Below are positions 1 through 7,323 of a DNA stretch of 42,700 nucleotides, one piece after another. The translations under genes and the position numbers were made by a program. Below the pieces are notes generated by a model that was not told where the DNA came from, made no database searches, and saw only the letters and a program-made list of their open reading frames with translations. The stretch is from positions 1 through 42,700 of the forward strand of contig NZ_JAPWHW010000028.1 in NCBI RefSeq assembly GCF_028369135.1, in the 5' to 3' direction. This DNA comes from Roseovarius sp. ZX-A-9. Lineage in GTDB: Bacteria > Pseudomonadota > Alphaproteobacteria > Rhodobacterales > Rhodobacteraceae. The first letter of the stretch is position 1; every line of letters begins with the position of its first letter.

Positions 1-2
1 AG

Positions 3-2048
3 CGTCATGCAGTGATCTACGTGCGCCAGTCGACACAGAGCCAGGTCATGACGAACCTCGAGAGCCAGCGTCGGCAATACGATCTTGTCGAGATGGCCCG
101 CGGGTATGGCTTTGCCGGGATTGATGTCATCGACGACGATCTTGGTGTATCAGCCAGCGGCTGCCAGGCCCGGCCCGGCTTCGAACGGCTTGTCTCCATG
201 CTGTGTTCTGGGTCGATCGGTGCGGTCTTCTGCCTGGAGGTGTCGCGCCTGGCCCGCAACGGGCGCGACTGGCATCACATGCTGGAGCTTTGCGGCCTGG
301 TAGATGCGCGTGTCGTGGATCATGACGGTGTCTACGACCCGCGCCATCCCAATGACCGACTGCTTCTGGGCATGAAGGGCAGCATCAGCGAGTTCGAGCT
401 CGGCGTCCTACGCACGCGCATGGTTGAAGCCGCAAGGGCGAAAGCGCGCCGAGGCGAACTGCGGTATACGCCGCCGGTCGGCTACCTATGGGATCGTGAC
501 GCCGGGGTGATGTTCGATCCTGATCGCCGCATCCAGGAAGTCGTCCGGCAGATCTTCTGCCGGTTCCGCGAACTCGGAAGCGCCCGGCAGGTTCTTCTGT
601 CCATGTCGAGCGAAGGCATTCATTTCCCCAGGCCTTCCGATGGCATTCGGCTGACAAGTTTCGAATGGCAGCCCATTCGCTACCGCAACGTGATCAGCGT
701 GTTGAAGAACATGTTTTATGCCGGGGTCTACGCCTATGGTAAAACCGGGCGGCAAGCAAAAATCCGAGACGGCCGCGCGCATGTCACCTACAAGAACCGG
801 AAGTCCCCCGAAGACTGGGATGTTGTGATCAGGGATCACCATGTCGGCTATATCGACTGGGAAGAATATGAACGCAATCAGGCACAGCTGGCCAAGAACG
901 CTTTCGGACGTGCTGGCGGGGTCAAATCCGGTCGCGGCGGAGGTGCGCTCCTGGCCGGTCTCCTTTGCTGTGCGAGATGTGGGCGGCGGTTGCATGTGGT
1001 CTATACAGGCCGCACTCCACGCCCCGTTTACCGCTGTGACAACCCAAACCTTCTTCTCGGACAGAAACGCTGCATCACCTTTGGTGGGTTCCGGCCCGAC
1101 AAGCTCATCACAGATGCAGTTCTTGAGGCTGTGGCGCCATTTGCCATCGATGCCGCCATCGAGGCACGTGCCATGTTGAGCCAAGCCATCGAAGACAAGC
1201 GGTTGGTGCTCGAGATGGAATTGCAGCAAGCCCGATACGATGCATCCTTGGCGGAACGACGCTATGCCGCCTGTGACCCGGATAATCGCCTTATCGCATC
1301 AGAGCTGGAGAAACGGTGGGAAGAAGCCTTGGGACGCGTTCGAAGTTTTGAGCAGCGTCTCGATACGGATATTGCAGCAGCACCGGAGCTCGATGTCTCG
1401 CGCCTTGAAGGGCTGGCGCAGGACCTTGAGACCGCCTGGACGGCTCCGGCGACATCCATGCGCGACAAACAACGATTGATCAGAACACTGATCGAAGACA
1501 TCGTGGCGGATATCGACGACCATACAGGAGAAATTGTTCTCGTCGTTCACTGGAAGGGCGGCCGGCACACGGAATTGCGTGTCAAGAAGCCGAAGAGCGG
1601 CGAACACAATGCCCGCACCAGTGAAGAGGCGCTGGGGATCATCCGCGAGATGGCGGGACGTTGGCCGGACGAGTCGATTGCTGCCTGTCTCAACCGCATG
1701 GGAATGCCGACCGGTCAGGGCAAGACCTGGAATGCAAAACGCGTTTCCTCCATCCGGCGTGTGAATGACATTCACGGATACCTATCTGCTGACAAGGATG
1801 GCCCGTGGCGCACCATGACCGAGGCAGCGAAAGAGCTCGGTGTGACCAATCACGTCATCCGCAAGCTGATAAAGGACGGCATTCTGCCTGCAAATCAGGT
1901 GGTCGATGGGGCGCCATACCAAATTCAGACAACTGACCTGCATTCGGATAGGGTCAAAAACGCTCTCGCACGGAAAAGACGCCCGTGTCGCGCTGAGCTC
2001 GATGACCAGCTATCAATGTTTCCAAGCACTTACGAAGGGGGTGCATAA
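3..2048 (+). CDS. Large serine recombinase (resolvase/invertase family), 5' end outside window
   Basis: Site-specific recombinase that cuts and rejoins DNA through a serine-phosphate intermediate, typically integrating or excising an element. The N-terminal catalytic domain opens with Y-V-R-Q-S, whose Ser is the nucleophile, and continues through LEVSRLARNGRDW and the ISEFELGVLRTR helix (about residues 1-150). A Recombinase domain follows (about 155-300), then a zinc ribbon with a C-A-R-C pair and two later Cys (about 320-360), a coiled-coil stretch (about 385-470) and a basic C-terminal region. The first in-frame start codon is a GTG at 12, but the frame is open to the window edge and family members carry residues before Y-V-R-Q-S, so the true start is probably upstream. 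Its 3' end meets an IS66 remnant. It is likely the mobility gene of an island or a relic of one. Confidence 0.88.
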   Translation, partial: RHAVIYVRQSTQSQVMTNLESQRRQYDLVEMARGYGFAGIDVIDDDLGVSASGCQARPGFERLVSMLCSGSIGAVFCLEVSRLARNGRDWHHMLELCGLVDARVVDHDGVYDPRHPNDRLLLGMKGSISEFELGVLRTRMVEAARAKARRGELRYTPPVGYLWDRDAGVMFDPDRRIQEVVRQIFCRFRELGSARQVLLSMSSEGIHFPRPSDGIRLTSFEWQPIRYRNVISVLKNMFYAGVYAYGKTGRQAKIRDGRAHVTYKNRKSPEDWDVVIRDHHVGYIDWEEYERNQAQLAKNAFGRAGGVKSGRGGGALLAGLLCCARCGRRLHVVYTGRTPRPVYRCDNPNLLLGQKRCITFGGFRPDKLITDAVLEAVAPFAIDAAIEARAMLSQAIEDKRLVLEMELQQARYDASLAERRYAACDPDNRLIASELEKRWEEALGRVRSFEQRLDTDIAAAPELDVSRLEGLAQDLETAWTAPATSMRDKQRLIRTLIEDIVADIDDHTGEIVLVVHWKGGRHTELRVKKPKSGEHNARTSEEALGIIREMAGRWPDESIAACLNRMGMPTGQGKTWNAKRVSSIRRVNDIHGYLSADKDGPWRTMTEAAKELGVTNHVIRKLIKDGILPANQVVDGAPYQIQTTDLHSDRVKNALARKRRPCRAELDDQLSMFPSTYEGGA

Positions 2049-2570
2049 TGACCAACCAACGGCAATTGGACGGATCGTCCGCTCGACGGCGTTGGAATCC
2101 AGTTCGATGCGACCATCGCTGAGGAACAGGATCAGCCCATCCCAGTATTTGGCGATGTATTTCAGGGCCTCATCGGTCGGCGATTTCGCTGAGACGCGTG
2201 CGCGGTGTTGGGCGAGCCAAAGCTCGAAAGCGTCGATGATGGGTTTTGATCGCTCCTGCCGTGCAGCACAGCGTTGATCGGCGTTCAGGCCGCGCAGGTC
2301 TTTTTCGATGCGATAGAGCGCCTGGATTTGCACCAAGCCCTCCTGCGCTATTGGAGCCGCGCCGGACTGCCGCGCCATCCGTCGCCAGTCAGACACCGTG
2401 CTGGGGATCAACTCATACCGCCTCGCAACCGCGTTGACCGTCTCGCCTTCGATCAACGTCTCCGCCACGATCCGAGCCTTCAACTCCGGTGGCCAATTCC
2501 GTTTGCCGTCTGAACGGCGCGGCAACATTGCCAGAAACTCGTTTATAGCTCCCATACAGAAACTCCCCAC
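2013..2570 (-). pseudogene. IS66 TnpA-TnpC fusion remnant
   Basis: An open frame of 185 codons. Residues 1-80 are a TnpA-like helix-turn-helix protein (PPELKARIVAETLIEGETVN, then AVARRYELIPSTVSDWRR). Residues about 85-165 match the C-terminal part of the IS66 TnpC transposase (ALYRIEKDLRG, YWDGLILFLSDGRIELD, NAVERTIRPIA), which contains the last acidic residue region of the DDE domain. The last 15 residues (VGWSL onward) are read-through into flanking DNA that overlaps the recombinase gene. The join is an in-frame deletion of roughly 1.5-2 kb compared with a normal IS66. A functional product is not expected, although the HTH part could still bind the terminal repeat. Confidence 0.75.
2025..2035. 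repeat. 11-bp direct repeat, copy 1 (partner at 2631-2641)
   Basis: AGCACTTACGA occurs here, inside the last codons of the serine recombinase, and again at 2631-2641, where it includes the outer end of the IS66 remnant. The repeat brackets the remnant. It is longer than the 8-bp target duplication usual for IS66, and one copy lies within the IS end itself, so it is not a simple target duplication. Confidence 0.55.
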
Positions 2571-2639
2571 AATTCAAAGACACCTCTGAATCGCAGATCA
2601 GGCGTCAGCTCGAAAGTGTGGGGTCGGCGCAGCACTTAC
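2050..2639 (-). mobile_element. IS66-family element remnant, internally deleted
   Basis: On the minus strand this block begins at 2639 with GTAAGTGCTGCGCCGACCCC, a good match to the GTAAG-type terminal repeat of IS66 elements. It contains the start of the small HTH protein TnpA joined in frame to the last third of the TnpC transposase. The end of tnpA, all of tnpB and most of tnpC are missing, and the TnpC homology stops abruptly after the ERTIRPIA motif near 2060, so the far end is lost too. The element cannot transpose on its own. It sits between the serine recombinase and the TIR/STAND locus and truncates an ORF on its right side. Confidence 0.75.
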
Positions 2640-2826
2640 GATGAACTTTATGCTTGTGCTGTAAAGAGACAGGAACTTCCTGAAGACACCATTCTTCGGA
2701 GTGCGGCAAATGACCAAGCATATGTGTGACGAGGGCCATCTCGTGAAGGAAAAGCGCATTTGCCGATTGATGCGCCTGATGGCTCTGATGCCAATCCAAA
2801 AGCACTTCCGGTTCGAGAGAAATCAA
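2605..2826 (-). pseudogene. Unknown ORF coupled to the TIR gene, truncated by the IS66 end
   Basis: The frame opens with a TTG at 2826 that overlaps the TGA stop of the TIR gene (TTGA), the usual sign of translational coupling. About 62 codons read as plausible protein, including the His-rich stretch LFLHEMALVTHMLGHLPH. The frame then enters the IS66 terminal repeat at 2639, and the last codons (CCADPTLSS) are IS sequence. I infer a third gene of the minus-strand defence operon whose 3' part was lost when IS66 inserted or deleted here. The family is not recognised. It could also be a chance frame. Confidence 0.4.
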
Positions 2827-3251
2827 GAAGATTGAACGTTTTGCAAGAACCGAATGACCCGTTCAAAGTCTAACGAATTGACCATCTCTACACATTTATT
2901 CTGAATATTCAAAACTTTCCCTCCACATTCGATAACCAATATTCTCTCAACTGAAGTACTGGAGACAATTTTCGAAAATTCAAACTGGGTTGGTCTTGTG
3001 GCCCGATACTTCGGAGAATTGAGAATAACGGCAGCAGGCGTTTGGGCGTAGACGAACTCCATTACGTTGTAGATATTGAAGCCGCTTTGGCGAATTACTT
3101 CATTCGTAAACAAATAGCACCGTTGATCGTAATATGTTCCAAGCTCCGCAATTTTTGTCGCAAGGTCGTTGCGATCGCCGGAAAAGCTAATCGCTACATC
3201 AAAGTACCCAAGCGTACTTTCGAGTTTATCGAACCAGTTCGACGACTGCAT
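2823..3251 (-). CDS. TIR-domain protein, predicted immune effector
   Basis: A protein of 142 residues that is almost entirely one TIR-like fold. The first strand is YFDVAISFSGDR (residues 16-27), the second region is RCYLFTNE (44-51), and AAVILNSPKYRATRPTQFEF (73-92) matches the S-x-x-Y-x-x-S/T-x-W/T-x-x-E segment that carries the catalytic Glu in TIR NADases; Glu91 is the candidate. Bacterial TIR domains commonly cleave NAD+ or make signalling nucleotides during antiphage responses, and this role is inferred here. The gene overlaps the 3' end of the STAND gene by 26 bp. A GGAGGG ribosome-binding site lies about 12 nt upstream of the ATG, inside the STAND gene, so the two are co-expressed. 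It is visibly AT-richer than the metabolic operons. Confidence 0.7.
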   Translation of the reverse strand: MQSSNWFDKLESTLGYFDVAISFSGDRNDLATKIAELGTYYDQRCYLFTNEVIRQSGFNIYNVMEFVYAQTPAAVILNSPKYRATRPTQFEFSKIVSSTSVERILVIECGGKVLNIQNKCVEMVNSLDFERVIRFLQNVQSS

Positions 3252-6120
3252 CCCTAAGCACGCCCTCCAGCACTCCCTGAGTTATAAGGCGTTCTGCGGC
3301 TTCGATGGCTTCATTTGACAAGGTAACATCGACGTAGTGACCCATGTCTTTTTCCACGATCACACCACTTCGCCGCATTTGCCGCATCAGCTTTTTAAAC
3401 GGTATTGAGGGGTTTGACTGACCATAAAACCTCTCAAGGTTTTCAAGGTTTTTCTTCCAAAACGCACCTTGACTATGGAAATCTGAAACGAACGATTTCA
3501 CGTCTTCGACAACACGCGCTTCATCACTTTGAACCTTCTGATTGCCTACAGAGTAAATCTTTTCGAACACATCATCAAAGATACAGTTTGGCTCAAAGTG
3601 TGCATCCATAACACCACTGGCCTTATTGTATACGCCTTCACAATGTTGAAACTTACAACCTGAGAATTTCGTTTCGGAGTCAAACTGGCAGCTCCAAATG
3701 TCTACTGAGTGGAATAAACATTGATCCCAATGCCTACCCCGGAAATCAATGCGGATGCGTTCCTCCTCTTTGAAGAAACCGTCCAAAATTGCCATCTTGC
3801 GAACAACTCCATCCTCCATAAAGATTTCACACACTCCATTCGTGAAGCGTTCGGCATCAAGGCTTCCGCTTTCGGAAACATAGGTTGCAAGCAAACCAAC
3901 AATCGCAAATGAGAATTGTGCGATCGCACTGTCGGGCCGCAATATATCAAGGTCAGGCGATGGTAGAGTAGCTTCAGCCACAACCCAAGATTCAGCATTC
4001 ATTTCAAGTAACCGCACGAAGAACGATAGTTCGTCACCATCAAACCTCTGAACGACGCCCTGTGAAAATAGGGAGTTTGAATTGCAATACTTGTTCATTA
4101 TTCGAATATCGGCCAGTTCAAGGCTTGCGCCATTCATGCAATTCAAACTCGCGTCAATCATCAAAAAATATTCAGGCAGGAAGTCAAAGCGAAATTCAAA
4201 AACCTCCCGCTTGTTGTATTCCTCCTGCGAAATAAAGGGGTGGCTCGTCAAGTGATCTACAAGGTTTTCCACGTCCTTTCGCTCAGTTACCTTTTCGAGT
4301 ATTTGTCGGATAGTTTCATCTCGCGGCGCTCCATTTCCTGCTTCCTTCGTCCGCGCAATCTCGCAAAACACCCGAACCTGCTGATCTACATTAAGAGATC
4401 GAAGAGGGTCGGGAACCTTTGATATTTCGCGATTGCAGAACTGACCGACCACACGATCATTGACGTCTGACTCGTTTAGAAATTCCGAATGAAAATGACG
4501 CAAAACAACGCCTTCACTTCCATCGGCGTGCTCAAGAACCAGATCCTTCACGAGGCTGAGAACAAACGGCACGTACCTATTGTCGGGTAGCTTCGCCAAT
4601 TCCTCACTAATAGTCTTTGCATGGTTGATCCGGTTGGGCATCCCTGGAAGTCCATCTTCAAAGAAGATATCACGTCTCTTTCCGTCGAACGCCAATAGCT
4701 CCCAACAATCTACAAAGGGAAAGTCCCACAGTGACTCATCCTGATCAAAAAAGATGTTCCGACACGATATCAAGATTTTTGCAGCGGAACCGTACCGAAA
4801 AATTGGTTCTATGTCTGTGAAGAAGTCATATGAGTTAAAGCGGGGTCTATTCCGCGCAATAATTTCATCAAAACCATCAACAAAGACGATCAAGCTGCCA
4901 AGCTCAATCGCGTTATAGAAAGTTTCCTTGTTCAAAATCTCGGTAGAAACCGAACTCTGACTCGCTACATACAAATCATAAAGTGTAAGCTCGGCGCGGT
5001 GTAGAGATGTCGCAGCCAACACCTTGTTCACATCCGTCGATGCAATGAACAAAATCGTTCGATCACCAGGCCTAGTGAAATTTAACTTGGACAACGATGC
5101 CTTTTGCCTCAGGTGAAGCATTGCCCATGTCTTGCCAATGCCGCCCTGTCCTTGCATGACGCGAACTCCAGCATTCACTCCCGTGAGCCATTTTTCGACG
5201 ACACTGAAGGGTTTTGGAGGAGCATCAGTTGCAATGCCATGTCGCACCTGCGGCTCGACGAACTCACGTTCGCCTGAGGTTGACGAGCCGGTTACTCCGA
5301 CCTTAACGGAAGTACTTATCAACCTCGACACTATGTTCTCGAGATAAACCGCATGGTCGCACTCAAAGGCTGTTTTTACGTTCGCCAACCTTTCGTTCAG
5401 ACGCACATGTCCAGGCTCAATTCCCAACAACGCATATTTGTTTTTGGAATCCGAAATTTCCGGGTGGTCCCGTTTTAGTCGATCGGATGTGCGTTTCAGA
5501 GAAATGCCTTTGTTAAGGTAAATATAGTAGGTGACAGACTCCTTGATACGGTTCGTCGCTGAGAAAACCTGATAGCCAATTTTCTCAGAGCTTTCGCGCA
5601 AACCGCCGACTTTTTCCACATCAGAACCGGGTTCGATGGCCTCGATAATCGAACCAACTTTTTCAAATGAGTAAAGCTCTTCCGGTAGGTGTTCTCTATC
5701 TGCGATAGTACGCAAAATGCTCCTTACGCTCTCTCGTTCAATTGGCCCATCTTTGAAGTACTGCAGGTCTTTCAACCATGTATTTTCGATATAGGTCAGC
5801 GAGTCGTCGTCGATTACCACTGGAATCAATCGTACTTGTGCCATGTCTGATGCAGCCGAACGAATTGCTTGAAGGGTTTCAGGGGGAATTTTCGTTCGCG
5901 TCTTTTTACCTGACGCTGGGAAGAAGTCTGATGAAATGACAAGTATGACAGCACCAACGCTCGGGTTCACTAACTGCTGCGACGAATTCGCTTGTTCGAA
6001 CCCCTCGAGAGACGGGAAGTTGACTAAGACTGGCAAGCCTACTTCCTTAGTCAGCTTCGCGTACTCATTCGCGACTTTGTGGCCTTCTTGTTGGCATATG
6101 ATGGAGATGTATGGTGTCAT
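3226..6120 (-). CDS. STAND/NACHT-type NTPase with TIR-like N-terminus (bacterial NLR-like)
   Basis: 964 residues from the chosen ATG at 6120. A TTG at 6225 would add 35 residues but would run deep into the divergent gene. Residues about 1-120 look TIR-like (PYISIICQQEGHK, GAVILVISSDFF, RLIPVVIDDDS). A linker follows to about 310, then a P-loop NTPase with Walker A GQGGIGKT (324-331), NACHT-style Walker B LIVFVDGFDEI (410-420) and a sensor strand ILISCRN near 450-455. The rest is mainly helical, then a short pentapeptide-like stretch near 795-855 (FRGRHWDQCLFHSVDIWSC, FSGCKFQHCEG) and a winged-helix-like tail. Family knowledge: such proteins sense phage components, oligomerise with ATP and switch on an N-terminal or partner effector. 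The specific trigger is unknown. The gene overlaps the TIR gene downstream and is divergent from the membrane gene. Confidence 0.8.
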   Translation of the reverse strand: MTPYISIICQQEGHKVANEYAKLTKEVGLPVLVNFPSLEGFEQANSSQQLVNPSVGAVILVISSDFFPASGKKTRTKIPPETLQAIRSAASDMAQVRLIPVVIDDDSLTYIENTWLKDLQYFKDGPIERESVRSILRTIADREHLPEELYSFEKVGSIIEAIEPGSDVEKVGGLRESSEKIGYQVFSATNRIKESVTYYIYLNKGISLKRTSDRLKRDHPEISDSKNKYALLGIEPGHVRLNERLANVKTAFECDHAVYLENIVSRLISTSVKVGVTGSSTSGEREFVEPQVRHGIATDAPPKPFSVVEKWLTGVNAGVRVMQGQGGIGKTWAMLHLRQKASLSKLNFTRPGDRTILFIASTDVNKVLAATSLHRAELTLYDLYVASQSSVSTEILNKETFYNAIELGSLIVFVDGFDEIIARNRPRFNSYDFFTDIEPIFRYGSAAKILISCRNIFFDQDESLWDFPFVDCWELLAFDGKRRDIFFEDGLPGMPNRINHAKTISEELAKLPDNRYVPFVLSLVKDLVLEHADGSEGVVLRHFHSEFLNESDVNDRVVGQFCNREISKVPDPLRSLNVDQQVRVFCEIARTKEAGNGAPRDETIRQILEKVTERKDVENLVDHLTSHPFISQEEYNKREVFEFRFDFLPEYFLMIDASLNCMNGASLELADIRIMNKYCNSNSLFSQGVVQRFDGDELSFFVRLLEMNAESWVVAEATLPSPDLDILRPDSAIAQFSFAIVGLLATYVSESGSLDAERFTNGVCEIFMEDGVVRKMAILDGFFKEEERIRIDFRGRHWDQCLFHSVDIWSCQFDSETKFSGCKFQHCEGVYNKASGVMDAHFEPNCIFDDVFEKIYSVGNQKVQSDEARVVEDVKSFVSDFHSQGAFWKKNLENLERFYGQSNPSIPFKKLMRQMRRSGVIVEKDMGHYVDVTLSNEAIEAAERLITQGVLEGVLRDAVVELVR

Positions 6121-6152
6121 GGTCGTGAGACTGTTCCAACGGGGAAGAAAAA

Positions 6153-6605
6153 TTGACTGATACTGTGAAATCCTACGCAGGACGTCCGGCGCAACTTGAA
6201 GCCTATCTAGACCTCTGTCAATCAATCGAAAAGAACATTGACAGGCGGATGGCCGCGAACCGGTTCAATCTATCGATCTTGACAGCTCTCGGCGCGATTG
6301 CCGGGCTTGTTCTCTCCTCGGAAGTAGACCTCGATACCGCGATAAAAGCTAAGTCGCTCTCAACGGTCGCCTTCGCGGCCCTGTTCGTATGCCTATCTTG
6401 GATTTTTCAGGTTCTACGCTTCAGAGAAGTGTCAAGAGTTAAGCACGAAGTAGCGATTGAATTGGAAACACGTCTCGACCTGGAAAAGGTCAATTTAGAG
6501 GATGTAAAGTTCAGAAAAAGCAGTTTGATTGTTGAGCAGACGATCTCAGAGATGCTTCTTCCTCTGCTTATAATGGGAGTACTCATCTGGAATCTGCTAT
6601 TTTAG
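6153..6605 (+). CDS. Small membrane protein with three TM helices, SLATT-like
   Basis: 150 residues starting at a TTG preceded by GGGGAAG at 6 nt spacing; no ATG fits as well. A soluble N-terminal helix (about 10-35, with the R-R-M-A-A-N-R-F motif) leads into a membrane hairpin (about 38-55 and 70-88). A charged amphipathic segment (90-128) and a final C-terminal helix (132-150) follow. The arrangement of a basic helix, an Asn-aromatic residue and a two-helix hairpin resembles SLATT-type effectors, which are thought to form pores and occur next to nucleotide-sensing immune genes. This likeness is by pattern only. It is divergent from the STAND gene with only 32 bp between the starts, which suggests joint control. 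It could instead be an unrelated inner-membrane protein. Confidence 0.6.
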   Translation: MTDTVKSYAGRPAQLEAYLDLCQSIEKNIDRRMAANRFNLSILTALGAIAGLVLSSEVDLDTAIKAKSLSTVAFAALFVCLSWIFQVLRFREVSRVKHEVAIELETRLDLEKVNLEDVKFRKSSLIVEQTISEMLLPLLIMGVLIWNLLF

Positions 6606-6812
6606 CTTCAGCCGCGGCCGTCGTCAGACTTTTCACAGCCCGCTTTCTGCGCATAGCCATCGGGCGACGGGGCGGATGACACGCTAAGCGAAGGTCAACA
6701 ATATCCCGCACAGTGTAAGTTCGCTTGAACCCAGATTTTGCAGTTGCGGCGAATGGCCGATCTGACGAGCAGCACCGCAGCGACTGCGTACCTTGGTTAA
6801 TGGCCGGTCAGG

Positions 6813-6927
6813 GCCGTTTCTATCGGTCTACACGATTGGGGGCATCCCCAGATCCGCTTAGACGATCTCCTGCCGCTGAACTTCACGCCGTCAAGCTGAT
6901 CCTGAGTGGGGCGCAGACGACGCTTGG
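6813..6927 (+). mobile_element. Scrap of a second IS66-type element (TnpC C-terminus and end repeat)
   Basis: One plus-strand frame ending at the TGA at 6897-6899 reads GHPQIRLDDLLPLNFTPSS, like the C-terminal tail of IS66 TnpC transposases. Just after it, TGGGGCGCAGACGACGCTTGG resembles an IS66 right terminal repeat with a decayed tip (CTTGG instead of CTTAC). The rest of 6606-7067 shows no convincing gene; a 110-codon frame at 6725-7057 has no recognisable features and is probably chance. Confidence 0.42.
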
Positions 6928-7067
6928 ATCTGACATGACCGCCTCCAAAATGGATTATTGCGATCCCACCTTGGCACAGCAGATGCCGTCGGGGGGCGGT
7001 TACATCATCAGAGCCTCTACTACCCAAAGACACCGCCAAGCTCCTCAGGCCGCATAAATACCTGAAA

Positions 7068-7253
7068 TCAATTGGAAACGACGAGGCACCCCTCCAACCA
7101 CTCTTTGATGGAGCTCTCGCGCCAGCCTATGGCGCGGAGCCCAAGTTTTTGAGGCGGGGGGAAATCACCACGGTTAATCATCCGGTAAATGGTAGAGCGG
7201 CTCAAGCCAATGATCTCCTGAACCTCTCGGCAACGTAGTATCCTGTCCGTCAT
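7068..7253 (-). CDS. AlpA-family excisionase/regulator
   Basis: 61 residues from the ATG at 7253, which has AAGGA about 7 nt upstream; a longer in-frame extension runs into the integrase gene and lacks family likeness. The protein is a single MerR/AlpA-type winged helix: RCREVQEIIGLSRSTIYRMI, then a wing RGDFPPPQKLG and a closing RESSIKEWLEG. AlpA proteins switch on or assist excision of P4-like islands by binding near the integrase gene. It lies 70 bp downstream of the integrase on the same strand, the usual pairing. Confidence 0.85.
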   Translation of the reverse strand: MTDRILRCREVQEIIGLSRSTIYRMINRGDFPPPQKLGLRAIGWRESSIKEWLEGCLVVSN

Positions 7254-7323
7254 TGAAATTCCTTCTTCAAATGATTGACAAGAACTTAACGGAACAAGGT
7301 TTCGGAAAAATTTATTTTTACGA

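Noticed and set aside
6725..7057. 110-codon plus-strand frame between the membrane gene and alpA
   Set aside because: No motif, no ribosome-binding site, and it overlaps in another frame the better-supported IS66 TnpC tail.
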